From: an uncultured Eubacteriales bacterium
GTDB taxonomy: Bacteria; Bacillota; Clostridia; Peptostreptococcales; Anaerovoracaceae
Assembly (NCBI GenBank): GCA_902790905.1
Contig: CADATO010000005.1
Span: 1-64,000, forward strand
DNA length: 64,000 nt
Direction of reading: 5' to 3'
Shown: positions 1-8,331 of the stretch, piece by piece
Position numbering within the stretch: position 1 is the stretch's first letter
How the letters are laid out: each line of letters starts with the position of its first letter
Made by a program: the position numbers and the translations under genes
The notes under the pieces: generated by a model
What the model saw: the letters and a program-made list of their open reading frames with translations, nothing else
What the model was told of the DNA's origin: nothing
The model's database searches: none

Positions 1-2
1 AA

Positions 3-884
3 GCGCAGCTCATCACGGAAATGCCGGATTTCAAAGGGTATATCCACGATGTGGGCGGCCCGACGGCGGATTTCCGCCAGCCGGCCTGCAAGCAGCAGCT
101 TGAGCGTGGTGTCTGCAAACATAAGGACTGCATGACGCCGCATCCGTGCAAGAACCTTATAGTAGACCATAATGAATATATTGACGTTCTCCGCGCAGTG
201 CGGGCACTGCCCGGCGTGAAGAAGGTTTTCATCCGATCCGGCCTCCGCTACGACTACATCATGGCGGATAAGGACGACACGTTCCTGCGCGAGGTCATCA
301 AACACCACATCAGCGGCACGCTGAAGGTGGCGCCGGAGCACGCCAGCGACCGGGTGCTCGCGAAGATGAGAAAGCCCGGCGGGCATGTCTTCCGCGACTT
401 CACAAAGAAATACTTTGCGCTCAACAAAGAACTCGGCAAGGATCAGTATCTGATCCCGTATTTCATTTCCTCGCATCCTGGCGCGAAACTGGAGGATGCG
501 GTCCTTCTGGCGGAGTATCTGCACGAGACGGGCTTTGTTCCGGATCAGGTGCAGGATTTTTACCCGACACCGGGGACACTGGCGACCGCGATGTACTGGT
601 GCGAGAAGGATCCGCTGACAGGCGAAGACGTCTATGTCGCTAAGACGATGCGCGAGAAGAAGATGCAGCGGGCGCTGCTGCATTTCAATAAGAAAGAGAA
701 CCGGCAGACCGTCATGGAAGCGCTCCATGAGGCGCACCGGGAAGATCTGATCCCCGTCCTGCTGGGACACGGCGGTCAGCATAAGAAAGCCGGCGGCCAG
801 AAGGCACACAGCAACGGCACGGGCCGCGGTAAGAACCGTAAGACAGCAAGAAGCGGGCATAAGTCCGGTCATAAGAAGCACTGA
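3..884 (+). CDS. YgiQ-family radical SAM protein, C-terminal part (cut by window edge)
   Basis: This open frame enters from the left edge, so the N-terminal half, including the radical SAM CxxxCxxC cluster, is missing. The visible 290-odd residues match the C-terminal part of YgiQ-type proteins: the cysteine-rich segment C-x7-C-x4-C-x5-C followed by KNLIVDH, the stretch APEHASDRVLAKMRKPG, and QVQDFYPTPGTLATAMYW. YgiQ proteins are widespread radical SAM enzymes whose substrate is not settled. The last 40 or so residues form a Lys/Gly/His/Arg-rich tail, common in this family and possibly nucleic-acid binding (inference). The next gene starts 14 bases downstream on the same strand. Confidence 0.9.
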   Translation, partial: AQLITEMPDFKGYIHDVGGPTADFRQPACKQQLERGVCKHKDCMTPHPCKNLIVDHNEYIDVLRAVRALPGVKKVFIRSGLRYDYIMADKDDTFLREVIKHHISGTLKVAPEHASDRVLAKMRKPGGHVFRDFTKKYFALNKELGKDQYLIPYFISSHPGAKLEDAVLLAEYLHETGFVPDQVQDFYPTPGTLATAMYWCEKDPLTGEDVYVAKTMREKKMQRALLHFNKKENRQTVMEALHEAHREDLIPVLLGHGGQHKKAGGQKAHSNGTGRGKNRKTARSGHKSGHKKH

Positions 885-898
885 GCAAAGCATCCGGG

Positions 899-2122
899 AT
901 GGGAAAACTGACAGCACTCGACAACATCATACAGGCGGCCAAAGCATCCGCAGCGGAACTGTCCGAAGTGACTGCGTCCGCCGGGCATGCACCGGCGCAT
1001 GTCGGTGATCCGGCACCGGGCGAGGCGCCGGATCACATCCTGGTCCGCGGTGATAACAATGCTGTGATGCGGCAGCTTCTTGCGTGTGGCTACGGCGGCG
1101 CGTTTCAGTGCATCTATCTCGATCCGCCGTTCCTGTCGGGCGCGGATTATCAGGCGACGGTCAGGATCCGGTCGGAAAAACTGGGGGAGGAACTCTCCGT
1201 CAAAGTGCCGGCCTATCAGGATACCTGGACGGACGGGAAAGGCCGCGGCGGCTCCGAAGAGGGGCGCGAGGCATATTATAAGATGCTGGCGGAAAACCTG
1301 GTGCTGGCCAGGCAGCTGCTGGCGGATACAGGCCTTCTCTGGCTGCACCTCGACTGGCATACGGTGCACTATGCGCGGGTGATGCTGGATGAGATCTTCG
1401 GGGAAGAGCGATTCCTGAACGAGATCATCTGGCAGTACAAGTCGGGCGGCAGCACGAAAAAGCATTTTGCAAGAAAGCACGATACGATCCTCGTATACGC
1501 CAAAGCGGCAGATTACAGGATCCATATCGATAAAGAAAAATCCTACAACCGCGGGCTCAAGCCGTACCGGTTTAAGGGCGTCGAGGAGTTCGAAGACGAG
1601 ACTGGCTGGTACACGCTGGTCAACGCGAAGGACGTCTGGCAGATCGACATGGTCGGCAGGACCAGTGCGGAGCGAAACGGCTATGCGACCCAGAAGCCGC
1701 TCGCGCTGATGGAGCGGATCGTGAAAGCCTCCTCAGAGGAGGGCGATCTGATCGGGGACTTCTGCTGCGGCAGCGGCGGGTTCCTCGAGGCGGGGGCGAA
1801 GCTCGGACGGCGCACGGCCGGCTGCGACAGGAGCATGCTGGCGGCTGCACTGGCGGAAAAGCGGCTGCTGGACGGCGGGTATCCATATCAGCGGTATGAT
1901 ATGGATGCGGAATCGCTCCCGGAAGGCAGTGATGGGGACTTTACCGGGCAGGACAGTCTGCTGGGAGGTCTTAAGCCGGCAGACAGGACAATGCTGCAGC
2001 GGATCGCATCAGAAGACCCGCAGGCACTCGTGCTGTTTGAAACGGCACTGCCGGACGGCAGACGGCGCAAGGTGGATGTATTCGGAAGAGAAACCGTCAT
2101 CTCCTGCACGGAGGATGCATAA
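899..2122 (+). CDS. Site-specific DNA methyltransferase, beta-class (N4/N6)
   Basis: A 407-residue SAM-dependent DNA methyltransferase. The catalytic motif IV, DPPF, is at residues 75-78, and the SAM-binding motif FCCGSGG comes later, at about 288-294, preceded by TQKPLALMERIV. This order (IV before I) is that of beta-class amino-methyltransferases; DPPF favours adenine-N6 over cytosine-N4, but the base is not certain. About 100 residues follow motif I and may hold target recognition. No restriction endonuclase or specificity subunit is nearby, so it looks solitary. The ribosome binding site is weak, and the 14-base gap suggests co-transcription with the YgiQ gene. The recognition sequence cannot be read from the protein. 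Confidence 0.88.
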   Translation: MGKLTALDNIIQAAKASAAELSEVTASAGHAPAHVGDPAPGEAPDHILVRGDNNAVMRQLLACGYGGAFQCIYLDPPFLSGADYQATVRIRSEKLGEELSVKVPAYQDTWTDGKGRGGSEEGREAYYKMLAENLVLARQLLADTGLLWLHLDWHTVHYARVMLDEIFGEERFLNEIIWQYKSGGSTKKHFARKHDTILVYAKAADYRIHIDKEKSYNRGLKPYRFKGVEEFEDETGWYTLVNAKDVWQIDMVGRTSAERNGYATQKPLALMERIVKASSEEGDLIGDFCCGSGGFLEAGAKLGRRTAGCDRSMLAAALAEKRLLDGGYPYQRYDMDAESLPEGSDGDFTGQDSLLGGLKPADRTMLQRIASEDPQALVLFETALPDGRRRKVDVFGRETVISCTEDA

Positions 2123-2140
2123 ACAATCAATGAAAGGGTA

Positions 2141-2764
2141 ATGGATATGAAAGTACTGATGATCAACGGCAGTCCGAGAAAGGACAGCAACACAGGCATC
2201 GCACTGGCGGAGATGGAGAAGATCTTTGCGGAAGAAGGCATCGAAGTCGTGAATATGGTTATCGGCAATAAAGACATTCGCGGCTGCGTCGCGTGCAACC
2301 GCTGCTCGGAACTGGGTAAATGCGTCTTTGACGACCAGGTCAACGAGGCGGCGGCGATCTTTGAGGCGGCGGACGGTCTGGTCATCGCTTCTCCGGTGTA
2401 CTGGGGGAGCGCGAACGGCACGTTGATCTCTTTCCTCGACCGTCTGTTCTACAGCACACCGTTCGATAAGACGATGAAGGTGGGCGCTTCCGTGGCAGTG
2501 GCAAGACGCGGCGGGCTGACAGCCACCTACGACGAACTCAACAAGTACTTTGGCATCACCGGGATGCCCATCGCACCGGGGCAGTACTGGAACGGTGTGC
2601 ACGGCGCGGCGCCGGGAGAGGCCAAAGAGGATGCGGAAGGACTGCAGCAGATGCGCACGCTTGCCCGCAACATGGCGTTCCTGATGAAAGCCATCGCGGA
2701 CCGCAGGGAGAAAGCCGGTCTTCCGGAACGTGAGCCCGGCATCTACACCAACTTCGTAAGATAG
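2141..2764 (+). CDS. Flavodoxin-fold iron-sulfur flavoprotein / NADPH-dependent FMN reductase family
   Basis: A 207-residue flavodoxin-like protein. The N-terminus KVLMINGSPRKDSNTG is the FMN-phosphate-binding loop, and ASPVYWGSANG is the second flavin-contacting loop. Cysteines 49, 52, 55 and 61 form C-x2-C-x2-C-x5-C, the compact cluster motif of iron-sulfur flavoproteins of anaerobes, so an Fe-S cluster besides FMN is likely. Such proteins are electron carriers or reductases for oxygen, peroxide or quinone-like compounds; the substrate here is unknown. An AAAGGG ribosome binding site precedes the ATG; the in-frame ATG six bases on is an alternative start. It lies 18 bases after the methyltransferase. 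Confidence 0.85.
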   Translation: MDMKVLMINGSPRKDSNTGIALAEMEKIFAEEGIEVVNMVIGNKDIRGCVACNRCSELGKCVFDDQVNEAAAIFEAADGLVIASPVYWGSANGTLISFLDRLFYSTPFDKTMKVGASVAVARRGGLTATYDELNKYFGITGMPIAPGQYWNGVHGAAPGEAKEDAEGLQQMRTLARNMAFLMKAIADRREKAGLPEREPGIYTNFVR

Positions 2765-2792
2765 AAGCACGGAAGCTGAAGGGAGATGCCGG

Positions 2793-3431
2793 ATGGCAGA
2801 GCAGGCAGCAAAAAAGACGAATATCATGAGCAGCTGCGCATGGGCAGATGTCAATGAACAGGAAAAGCTATACCACGATACGGAGTGGGGCGTACCAGTG
2901 CACGACGATAAGGTTATGTTCGAACATCTGTGTCTTGAGTGCCTGCAGTGCGGCCTGTCCTGGGATCTGATGCTGACAAAGCGGGCGGTTTTCCGGGAGT
3001 GCTTTGCCGGGTTTGACTTTGACAGGATCGCAGCGTTCGGTGAAGAGGACGTTGCGCGTATCATGGAAACGCCCAATATGATCCGTTCGGAGCGCAAGAT
3101 CCGTGCGGTGATCAGTAATGCGCAGGCGTATCAGAAAGTGCGGGAAGAGTTCGGGTCGTTCTGCGATTACATCTGGGCCTTTACAGGGCACAAGACCATT
3201 CTCTACACCGGCCACGCAGACGGCAGTGTTCCGGTCAGCAACGGCCTGTCAGCCAGGATCAGCAAAGACCTGAAGAAGCGCGGCTTCAAGTTCGTGGGGC
3301 CTGTCACGATCTACTCTCATATGCAGGCCTGCGGCATCATCAACGACCACAGCAGGGACTGTCCGTGCTTTGCGCGCATCAATGCGGCAAATCCGACGGT
3401 CAGGAAGGGCCCCGACGAGGAAGTCCTATAG
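2793..3431 (+). CDS. tag: DNA-3-methyladenine glycosylase I
   Basis: A 212-residue Tag-family glycosylase that removes 3-methyladenine from alkylated DNA in base excision repair. It shows the family signatures CAWAD, YHDTEWGVP, the segment QCGLSWDLMLTKR, and near the C-terminus the zinc-ligand region HMQACGIINDHSRDCPCF; Tag binds one zinc through Cys and His at both ends and all candidates are present. The start at 2793 adds about 11 residues before MSSCAWAD (alternative start 2826). It is last in the 0-3.4 kb run and is followed by the MarR promoter region. Confidence 0.95.
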   Translation: MAEQAAKKTNIMSSCAWADVNEQEKLYHDTEWGVPVHDDKVMFEHLCLECLQCGLSWDLMLTKRAVFRECFAGFDFDRIAAFGEEDVARIMETPNMIRSERKIRAVISNAQAYQKVREEFGSFCDYIWAFTGHKTILYTGHADGSVPVSNGLSARISKDLKKRGFKFVGPVTIYSHMQACGIINDHSRDCPCFARINAANPTVRKGPDEEVL

Positions 3432-3459
3432 TCATGGCATGAAATCCATGTAACAAGTG

Positions 3460-3483
3460 CAGTTAGTTGTTGACAACTAACTG
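3460..3483. promoter_or_regulatory. Palindromic operator over the marR-ftsH promoter
   Basis: Perfect inverted repeat with 10-base arms CAGTTAGTTG and CAACTAACTG separated by TTGA. It covers the -35 box TTGACA. Its size and AT-rich symmetric form fit a MarR-family operator, so autoregulation by the next gene is likely (inference). Confidence 0.75.
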
Positions 3484-3498
3484 TTTCTTTTGTATTAT
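3470..3498 (+). promoter_or_regulatory. SigA-type promoter for the marR-ftsH operon
   Basis: TTGACA at 3470-3475, a 17-base spacer, then TATTAT at 3493-3498. The consensus -35 lies in the centre of the palindrome at 3460-3483, so a bound repressor would block RNA polymerase. The start codon is about 60 bases downstream. Confidence 0.8.
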
Positions 3499-3562
3499 GA
3501 TTTAAAATTAAAGGATTTAAAATTAAAAAATATTAGTTTAAACAATTAAGGTGGTGAAAGAA

Positions 3563-4015
3563 ATGAACAGGGACATCGAACTCGACGTACTGCTGCGCGG
3601 CAGGAAGTTCAAGCGTCTGGTCGACGACCTCTACCGGGACTTCCGTGACCGGTACGGGCTCAAGCAGGCGGAGGTGGACGTGCTGGTATTCCTTTGCGAG
3701 TTTCCTGACAGAACGCCGACAGAGATCGCCTGGGAGCTTTGTATGAATAAAGGGCACGTCTCGATCGCAACAGACGGGCTCTGCAAGAAGGCGTACCTGC
3801 TCTCCGAGCGGGATGCGAAGGACCGCCGCATCGTGCATTTCACGGTCACTGAGAAGGGAAGGACGGTCAACCGGGAAATCCTGCAGATCAAAGACCAGGT
3901 GAATGCCTGCCTGTTTGGCGGCCTGACCGATCATGAACTGGATACATTATGTGCGATCACCGCAAAGCTGATCGCCAAGATCGACGAACTGTCCGAACAC
4001 TGCGGACGGAGCTAA
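3563..4015 (+). CDS. MarR-family transcriptional regulator
   Basis: A 150-residue winged-helix regulator of the MarR family. The recognition region reads FPDRTPTEIAWELCMNKGHVSIATDGL, followed by the wing SERDAKDRRIVHFTVTEKG, whose D-R-R motif is typical. The start is taken at ATG 3563 because AAGGTGG lies just before it; an in-frame GTG at 3551 falls within that ribosome binding site. It is 15 bases upstream of ftsH and shares its promoter, which carries a perfect palindrome. It therefore probably represses itself and ftsH. The ligand is unknown, and no redox cysteine is obvious in the N-terminus. Confidence 0.88.
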   Translation: MNRDIELDVLLRGRKFKRLVDDLYRDFRDRYGLKQAEVDVLVFLCEFPDRTPTEIAWELCMNKGHVSIATDGLCKKAYLLSERDAKDRRIVHFTVTEKGRTVNREILQIKDQVNACLFGGLTDHELDTLCAITAKLIAKIDELSEHCGRS

Positions 4016-4030
4016 GAAAGGGATGACATT

Positions 4031-5845
4031 ATGAATGAAGTCAAAAGACCCAGAAAACCATTACTATTCTATTACTGCCTGGTGCTGATCCTGCTACTTT
4101 TGTTCAACTGGTTCATCCTCCCGCAGGCCGCCCAGAGTCAGATCAAGGATACCGACTACGGGACCTTCATGACGATGACCGAAAAAGGGCAGGTGGACAG
4201 TGTGGAGATCCAGCAGCATCAGATCCTGTTCAAGGAAAAAGGCGATGATCAGACGATTTACCGTACAGGTATTGTTGACGACCCGCAGCTAGTCAGCCGT
4301 CTCCACGAGAACGGCGTGAAATTCACCAGTGAGATCGTGCAGGAAGCATCGCCGTTCATGACGCTGCTCCTCAGCTGGGTGCTGCCGCTGGTGGTCTTCA
4401 TCGGACTTGGCAGCTGGCTGTCCCGCCGGATGATGAATAAGGCCGGCGGTGCGAACTCGATGATGTTCGGCATGGGCAAGTCCAATGCCAAAGTATACGT
4501 CAAGTCCTCGGAAGGCATCCGCTTTGATGACGTCGCCGGGGAAGACGAGGCCAAGGAAAGCCTGTCCGAGATCGTCGATTACCTGCATGACCCGTCCAAG
4601 TACGAACAGATCGGCGCCAGCATGCCGAAAGGTGTCCTGCTGGTAGGCCCTCCGGGAACCGGTAAAACCATGCTCGCCAAGGCGGTCGCCGGCGAAGCGG
4701 AAGTCCCGTTCTTCTCGATGTCCGGCTCCGAGTTCGTCGAGATGTTCGTCGGTATGGGCGCGAGCAAGGTACGCGACCTGTTCAAGCAGGCGAAGGAAAA
4801 GGCACCTTGCATCGTCTTCATCGATGAGATCGATGCGGTCGGCAAGAAGAGAGAAGGCAACTTCAGCAGCAACGATGAACGCGAACAGACCCTCAACCAG
4901 CTGCTCACCGAGATGGACGGCTTTGAAGGCAACACCGGCGTTGTCATTCTGGCAGCGACCAACCGTCCGGAGTCTCTCGATCCGGCGCTGACAAGACCGG
5001 GCCGTTTTGACAGACGTGTGCCCGTCGAGCTTCCCGACCTGATCGGCCGCGAGGAGATCCTGAAGGTCCACGCCAAGAAAATCAAGTACGATCCGGAAGT
5101 GGATTTCAAACAGATCGCAAGAATGGCATCCGGCGCTAGCGGTGCAGAGCTTGCCAATATCGTCAACGAGGCAGCGCTGCGAGCGGTTCGTGAGAATCGC
5201 CCCTTCGCCAGCCAGTCCGACTTTGAGGAGAGCATCGAAGTCGTCATCGCCGGCTACCAGAAGAAGAACGCGATCCTGACCGACAAGGAGAAGTGGACCG
5301 TCTCGTACCATGAGATCGGCCATGCGCTCGTCGCAGCGAAGCAGACGCACAGCGCACCGGTCCAGAAGATCACGATCATCCCGCGTACCTCCGGCGCGCT
5401 CGGCTACACCATGCAGGTCGAGCAGGACAACCATTATCTCATGACCAAGACCGAGCTTGAGAACCAGATCGCGACGCTCTGCGGCGGCCGCGCGGCCGAG
5501 GAAGTCGTCTTCGGGGAAGTCTCGACAGGCGCTTCCAACGACATCGAACGCGCAACGAAGCTGGCCCGCAGCATGGTCACGCAGTACGGCATGAGCGAAG
5601 ACTTCGACATGGTCGCCATGGCGAACGTCAAGAACGCTTATCTGGGCGGCGACACCGCGCTCGACTGCTCCGAGGAGACACAGACCAAGATCGATACGGA
5701 AGTTGTGGAGATCGTCAGGAAGCAGCATGAGAAGGCGGCGCAGATTCTGCTGGAAAACCGCGAGAAACTCGAAGAGCTGGCAAAGCATCTCTATCAGAAA
5801 GAGACCATCACCGGAGAAGAGTTCATGCAGATCCTGAACGCATAG
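4031..5845 (+). CDS. ftsH: ATP-dependent zinc metalloprotease FtsH
   Basis: A 604-residue membrane-bound AAA+ protease that degrades misfolded membrane and selected soluble proteins. Two membrane segments (about residues 10-30 and 110-130) flank an extracytoplasmic domain. The AAA module has Walker A GPPGTGKT at 206-213, Walker [10 protein letters not shown] and the second region of homology ending in RPGRFDRR. The zinc site HEIGH is at 427-431, and the third ligand region [14 protein letters not shown] is present. It is not in the usual tilS-hpt neighbourhood of Bacillota ftsH but sits behind a MarR regulator, so it may be a second, stress-controlled paralogue (inference). Confidence 0.95.
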   Translation: MNEVKRPRKPLLFYYCLVLILLLLFNWFILPQAAQSQIKDTDYGTFMTMTEKGQVDSVEIQQHQILFKEKGDDQTIYRTGIVDDPQLVSRLHENGVKFTSEIVQEASPFMTLLLSWVLPLVVFIGLGSWLSRRMMNKAGGANSMMFGMGKSNAKVYVKSSEGIRFDDVAGEDEAKESLSEIVDYLHDPSKYEQIGASMPKGVLLVGPPGTGKTMLAKAVAGEAEVPFFSMSGSEFVEMFVGMGASKVRDLFKQAKEKAPCIVFIDEIDAVGKKREGNFSSNDEREQTLNQLLTEMDGFEGNTGVVILAATNRPESLDPALTRPGRFDRRVPVELPDLIGREEILKVHAKKIKYDPEVDFKQIARMASGASGAELANIVNEAALRAVRENRPFASQSDFEESIEVVIAGYQKKNAILTDKEKWTVSYHEIGHALVAAKQTHSAPVQKITIIPRTSGALGYTMQVEQDNHYLMTKTELENQIATLCGGRAAEEVVFGEVSTGASNDIERATKLARSMVTQYGMSEDFDMVAMANVKNAYLGGDTALDCSEETQTKIDTEVVEIVRKQHEKAAQILLENREKLEELAKHLYQKETITGEEFMQILNA

Positions 5846-5882
5846 CAGTCTGCATCATCACCGAGGCATAGAGACATAAGAA

Positions 5883-5912
5883 AAAGACGCATTCCGAACG
5901 GAGTGCGTCTTT
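5883..5912. terminator. Bidirectional terminator between ftsH and mrp
   Basis: Stem of 13 pairs with one G-T pair (5883-5895 with 5900-5912), loop GAAC, U-rich on the + side and A-rich before it, so it can serve both convergent genes. Confidence 0.85.
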
Positions 5913-5952
5913 GTTTTACGCTGTTTTGCGTGCTTTGCGATTCCTCATCAGG

Positions 5953-6795
5953 CTATTTGATCAGGTTCGCGATGGCTGCTCCGAAGGCTTCCATGAAATC
6001 GCCTTTGAACGCCTCGAGCATGCCCTGGTCGGCAGCGGGGACGAGGTTCTGGTCGATCGGCAGCTGTGCGATGACCGGGACGTTGTACTTCGCTGCGATG
6101 TCTTCGATGTGGCTCTCGCCGAAGACCGCGATCTTTTCGCCGCAGTGCGGGCAGGCCACGTAGCTCATGTTCTCGATGAGGCCGAGGACCGGGATGTTCA
6201 TCAGTTCCGCCATCTTGAGGGCCTTGCCGACGATCATCGCGACGAGGTCCTGCGGGGAGGTGACGACGAGGATGCCGTCGACCGGCAGGGACTGGAAGAC
6301 GGTGAGCGGGACATCGCCTGTGCCAGGCGGCATATCGACGAACAGAACGTCGAGGTCTTCCCATTCCACGTCCGAATAGAACTGCTTGACCAGGCCTGCG
6401 ATGACCGGGCCGCGCCAGACGACAGGAGCCTCAGGATCGTCGAGGATCAGGTTGGAGCTGACGACCTTGATGCCTTCGCCGGTGATGGCCGGGTAGATCG
6501 AGGTCTCGGTGCCGCGCAGTCTTTCGGAAAGACCGAACATGCGGGGGATGGACGGGCCGGTGATATCGGCGTCCATGATGCCGACGTTCATGCCGGCACG
6601 CATTGCGGAGACTGCCGCAAGGCCTGTGACCATCGATTTGCCGACGCCGCCTTTGCCGCTGACGATGCCGATGATCTTCTTGATCTTTGCACCGGTGTTC
6701 TGCGGTACGGTGAAGTCCATTGTGCGGGATTCGCAGTTTGCCTGGCAGTCGCTGCAGTTGTGGTTGCAGTTGCTGCTGTTGATTTCCTGTGCCAT
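5953..6795 (-). CDS. mrp: Mrp/NBP35-family P-loop ATPase, Fe-S cluster carrier
   Basis: A 280-residue Mrp/ApbC-type ATPase that carries and inserts iron-sulfur clusters. The deviant Walker A SGKGGVGKS is at 46-54, DADITGPS follows, and LFVDMPPGTGDVPLT is the switch region. The C-terminal CPHCGEKIAVFG supplies the CxxC pair that holds the bridging cluster in the dimer. The N-terminus is extra-rich in cysteine (C10, C14, C17, C21), as in many Mrp proteins of anaerobes, and may bind another cluster. A good ribosome binding site (AAGGAG) precedes the ATG at 6795. It is a single gene, convergent with ftsH. Confidence 0.93.
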   Translation of the reverse strand: MAQEINSSNCNHNCSDCQANCESRTMDFTVPQNTGAKIKKIIGIVSGKGGVGKSMVTGLAAVSAMRAGMNVGIMDADITGPSIPRMFGLSERLRGTETSIYPAITGEGIKVVSSNLILDDPEAPVVWRGPVIAGLVKQFYSDVEWEDLDVLFVDMPPGTGDVPLTVFQSLPVDGILVVTSPQDLVAMIVGKALKMAELMNIPVLGLIENMSYVACPHCGEKIAVFGESHIEDIAAKYNVPVIAQLPIDQNLVPAADQGMLEAFKGDFMEAFGAAIANLIK

Positions 6796-6964
6796 TGTTG
6801 TTTCTCCTTATCTTTCGTATGCGGGGCGTGCCTCACATATCGTTATTCATGTATCCATTACGCTCAACATCCTTTATACCACAAAAGCAGGAAGTATGCC
6901 ACCGGGAGATGGGTGCATGACATATCGCAGCAGGTACTCGTGCCTGTTTGGGCTCGTATATATA

Positions 6965-6980
6965 GTTAGCGCATGCTAAC
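6965..6980. promoter_or_regulatory. Palindrome in the mrp / pseudogene divergent region
   Basis: Perfect inverted repeat GTTAGC, GCAT, GCTAAC in the 254-base divergent gap between mrp (minus) and the broken methyltransferase gene (plus). It looks like a small regulator's operator; which gene it served is unclear. The rest of the gap shows no convincing gene. Confidence 0.45.
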
Positions 6981-7049
6981 CTATGGCTGTGCAAGATGCG
7001 GAAAGAGCGATGCCGTCTGGTATCGCACAGGATAGAAGGGGGCTTTGAG

Positions 7050-7407
7050 ATGGGCATTCTGAACAAAGTATTTGGGAATACGAGAAAGCCGCAGGGCAGG
7101 ATTGGAAAGATGATGGCAAAGTCCATGAACAACGGTCATGCGAAGATGACGGACTGGGGGATGGCGTTCCTCGCGGACGTGGAGGCATCTTCCATCTGCG
7201 ATTTCACTGAAGCCGGGCGGGTACTTTCTCATCGTCAAAGAAGCGGACGGGGAAGACGGCAGCAATGAGAAATGGGAAAAGATCATTGACATGAAAACCT
7301 ACACCCGCAAAGAGATCAAAGAGGCGCTTTTTGCCGCAGGATTCTCCGATGCCGGTGCCTTCCATCACGAAAAGAAACCGTGGATCGCGGTGCTGGCGAG
7401 AAAATAG
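7050..7407 (+). pseudogene. Broken class I SAM-dependent methyltransferase (internal deletion and frameshift)
   Basis: A strong ribosome binding site (GAAGGGGG) and ATG open a frame starting MGILNKVFGNTRKPQGRIGK, continuing NNGHAKMTDWGMAFL, the usual N-terminus of a small methyltransferase family. It runs in frame to SSICD (about 7202), just where the glycine-rich SAM motif should follow. Instead the sequence jumps to SLKPGGYFLIVKEADGED in another frame, which continues to a normal C-terminus, HHEKKPWIAVLARK, with stop at 7405-7407. About 100 residues of the catalytic core are missing and the parts are out of frame, so the product cannot be active. The intact promoter-side features and the terminator suggest a recent loss. 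Confidence 0.85.
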
Positions 7408-7415
7408 ACCAATCG

Positions 7416-7448
7416 AAAACCGGACTGCTTATTTGCAATCCGGTTTTT
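7416..7448 (+). terminator. Terminator after the methyltransferase pseudogene
   Basis: Stem AAAACCGGACTGC with GCAATCCGGTTTT (one mismatch) and a T run. It also faces the convergent cytidylate-kinase-like gene and may serve both. Confidence 0.8.
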
Positions 7449-7477
7449 ATGATTTGTCTGTGTGGTCCGGAATCGCC

Positions 7478-8077
7478 CTACAGCGCCGCCATTCTGCGGT
7501 TGATGTATGCCAGCAGGGCATTCGCTGTCTCTTCGGGTCCGAGCTTGGCCACGTTGATGGTCAGGTCGTAGCACTTCGCGTCGCCCCATTTGGACTCGCA
7601 GTACTTGTTGTGGTACTTTCTGCGCGCGTTGTCGGTATCGCCGATCTTTTCGAGCGCGTCGTGCTCATTCAGACCTTCTTTTTCCATCGTGCGTTGCTTT
7701 CTGAACTCCAGATCGCCGTTGACGAAGATGGAGATCAGCTCCTTGCGGTCCTTAAGGACTTCGTTGGCGCAGCGGCCGACGACGACAAAGGATTCACCCG
7801 CAGCAGCACGTTCGCTGATGAAGGCGAATTCCTGCTTGGCGACGTTCTCCTCGGGGGAGTTGGTCATGCCGCGGACGTGGCGGGAGAGGAAGGGGGTCGG
7901 CGCCTTCTCCTCGTACTTCGCCATTTTTTCGGAGAGCTCCTCGTTCTCTGCATACACCTGTGTCAGGATGTTCTTATCATAAATCTTGATGCCGAGTTCT
8001 TCGGCAATCTTCTGTGCGATCGCGAGACCGCCGCTGCCGGATTCGCGGCCGATGGAAATCAGGATCTGTTCACTCAT
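7478..8077 (-). CDS. Cytidylate kinase-like family protein
   Basis: A 199-residue P-loop protein of the cytidylate-kinase-like family, distinct from the housekeeping Cmk. The start ISIGRESGSGGLAIAQKIAEEL carries the relaxed phosphate-binding loop of this family; VVGRCANEVLKDR and FRKQRTMEKEGL follow. Such proteins are common in Clostridia, and their substrate is not established. The ATG at 8077 is preceded by AAGGAGG at good distance. It reads divergently from htpG and convergently with the methyltransferase pseudogene. Confidence 0.85.
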   Translation of the reverse strand: MSEQILISIGRESGSGGLAIAQKIAEELGIKIYDKNILTQVYAENEELSEKMAKYEEKAPTPFLSRHVRGMTNSPEENVAKQEFAFISERAAAGESFVVVGRCANEVLKDRKELISIFVNGDLEFRKQRTMEKEGLNEHDALEKIGDTDNARRKYHNKYCESKWGDAKCYDLTINVAKLGPEETANALLAYINRRMAAL

Positions 8078-8219
8078 TAAGATGTCCTCCTTATATCGGG
8101 CTTTATATTCACAGAAGCGGGCAACAATGTGCTGGATGTCCGCCTCTTATTTAACTATACAATAACAGGAAAAACTGTGCAACGAACGAAACTCTTTTGA
8201 TTGTCATATTCTAATGGTG

Positions 8220-8247
8220 TTGACAAAAGAGAATTGCGTCCTATAAT
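8220..8247 (+). promoter_or_regulatory. SigA-type promoter of htpG
   Basis: TTGACA at 8220-8225 and TATAAT at 8242-8247 with a 16-base spacer, immediately before the CIRCE element, so that transcription should start within or just before the operator. Confidence 0.88.
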
Positions 8248-8251
8248 GGTG

Positions 8252-8278
8252 TTAGCACTCTTTATTAGTGAGTGCTAA
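8252..8278. promoter_or_regulatory. CIRCE element (HrcA operator)
   Basis: TTAGCACTC, nine bases, GAGTGCTAA: an exact match to the CIRCE consensus bound by the heat-shock repressor HrcA. It lies just downstream of the -10 box of the htpG promoter. A GTG inside the element (8272) opens the same frame but cannot be the start. Confidence 0.95.
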
Positions 8279-8331
8279 ACAAGATTATATCGGCAGCAAT
8301 GCCGGATAGATTAGGAGGCGATTCCATACCA

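Noticed and set aside
5911..6969. Plus-strand open frame opposite mrp
   Set aside because: Mrp on the minus strand is complete with all motifs; the opposite frame is an Asp/His-rich shadow.
8272..8331. Upstream GTG start for htpG giving 20 extra residues
   Set aside because: The GTG lies inside the CIRCE operator and near the transcription start; the family N-terminus begins at 8332.
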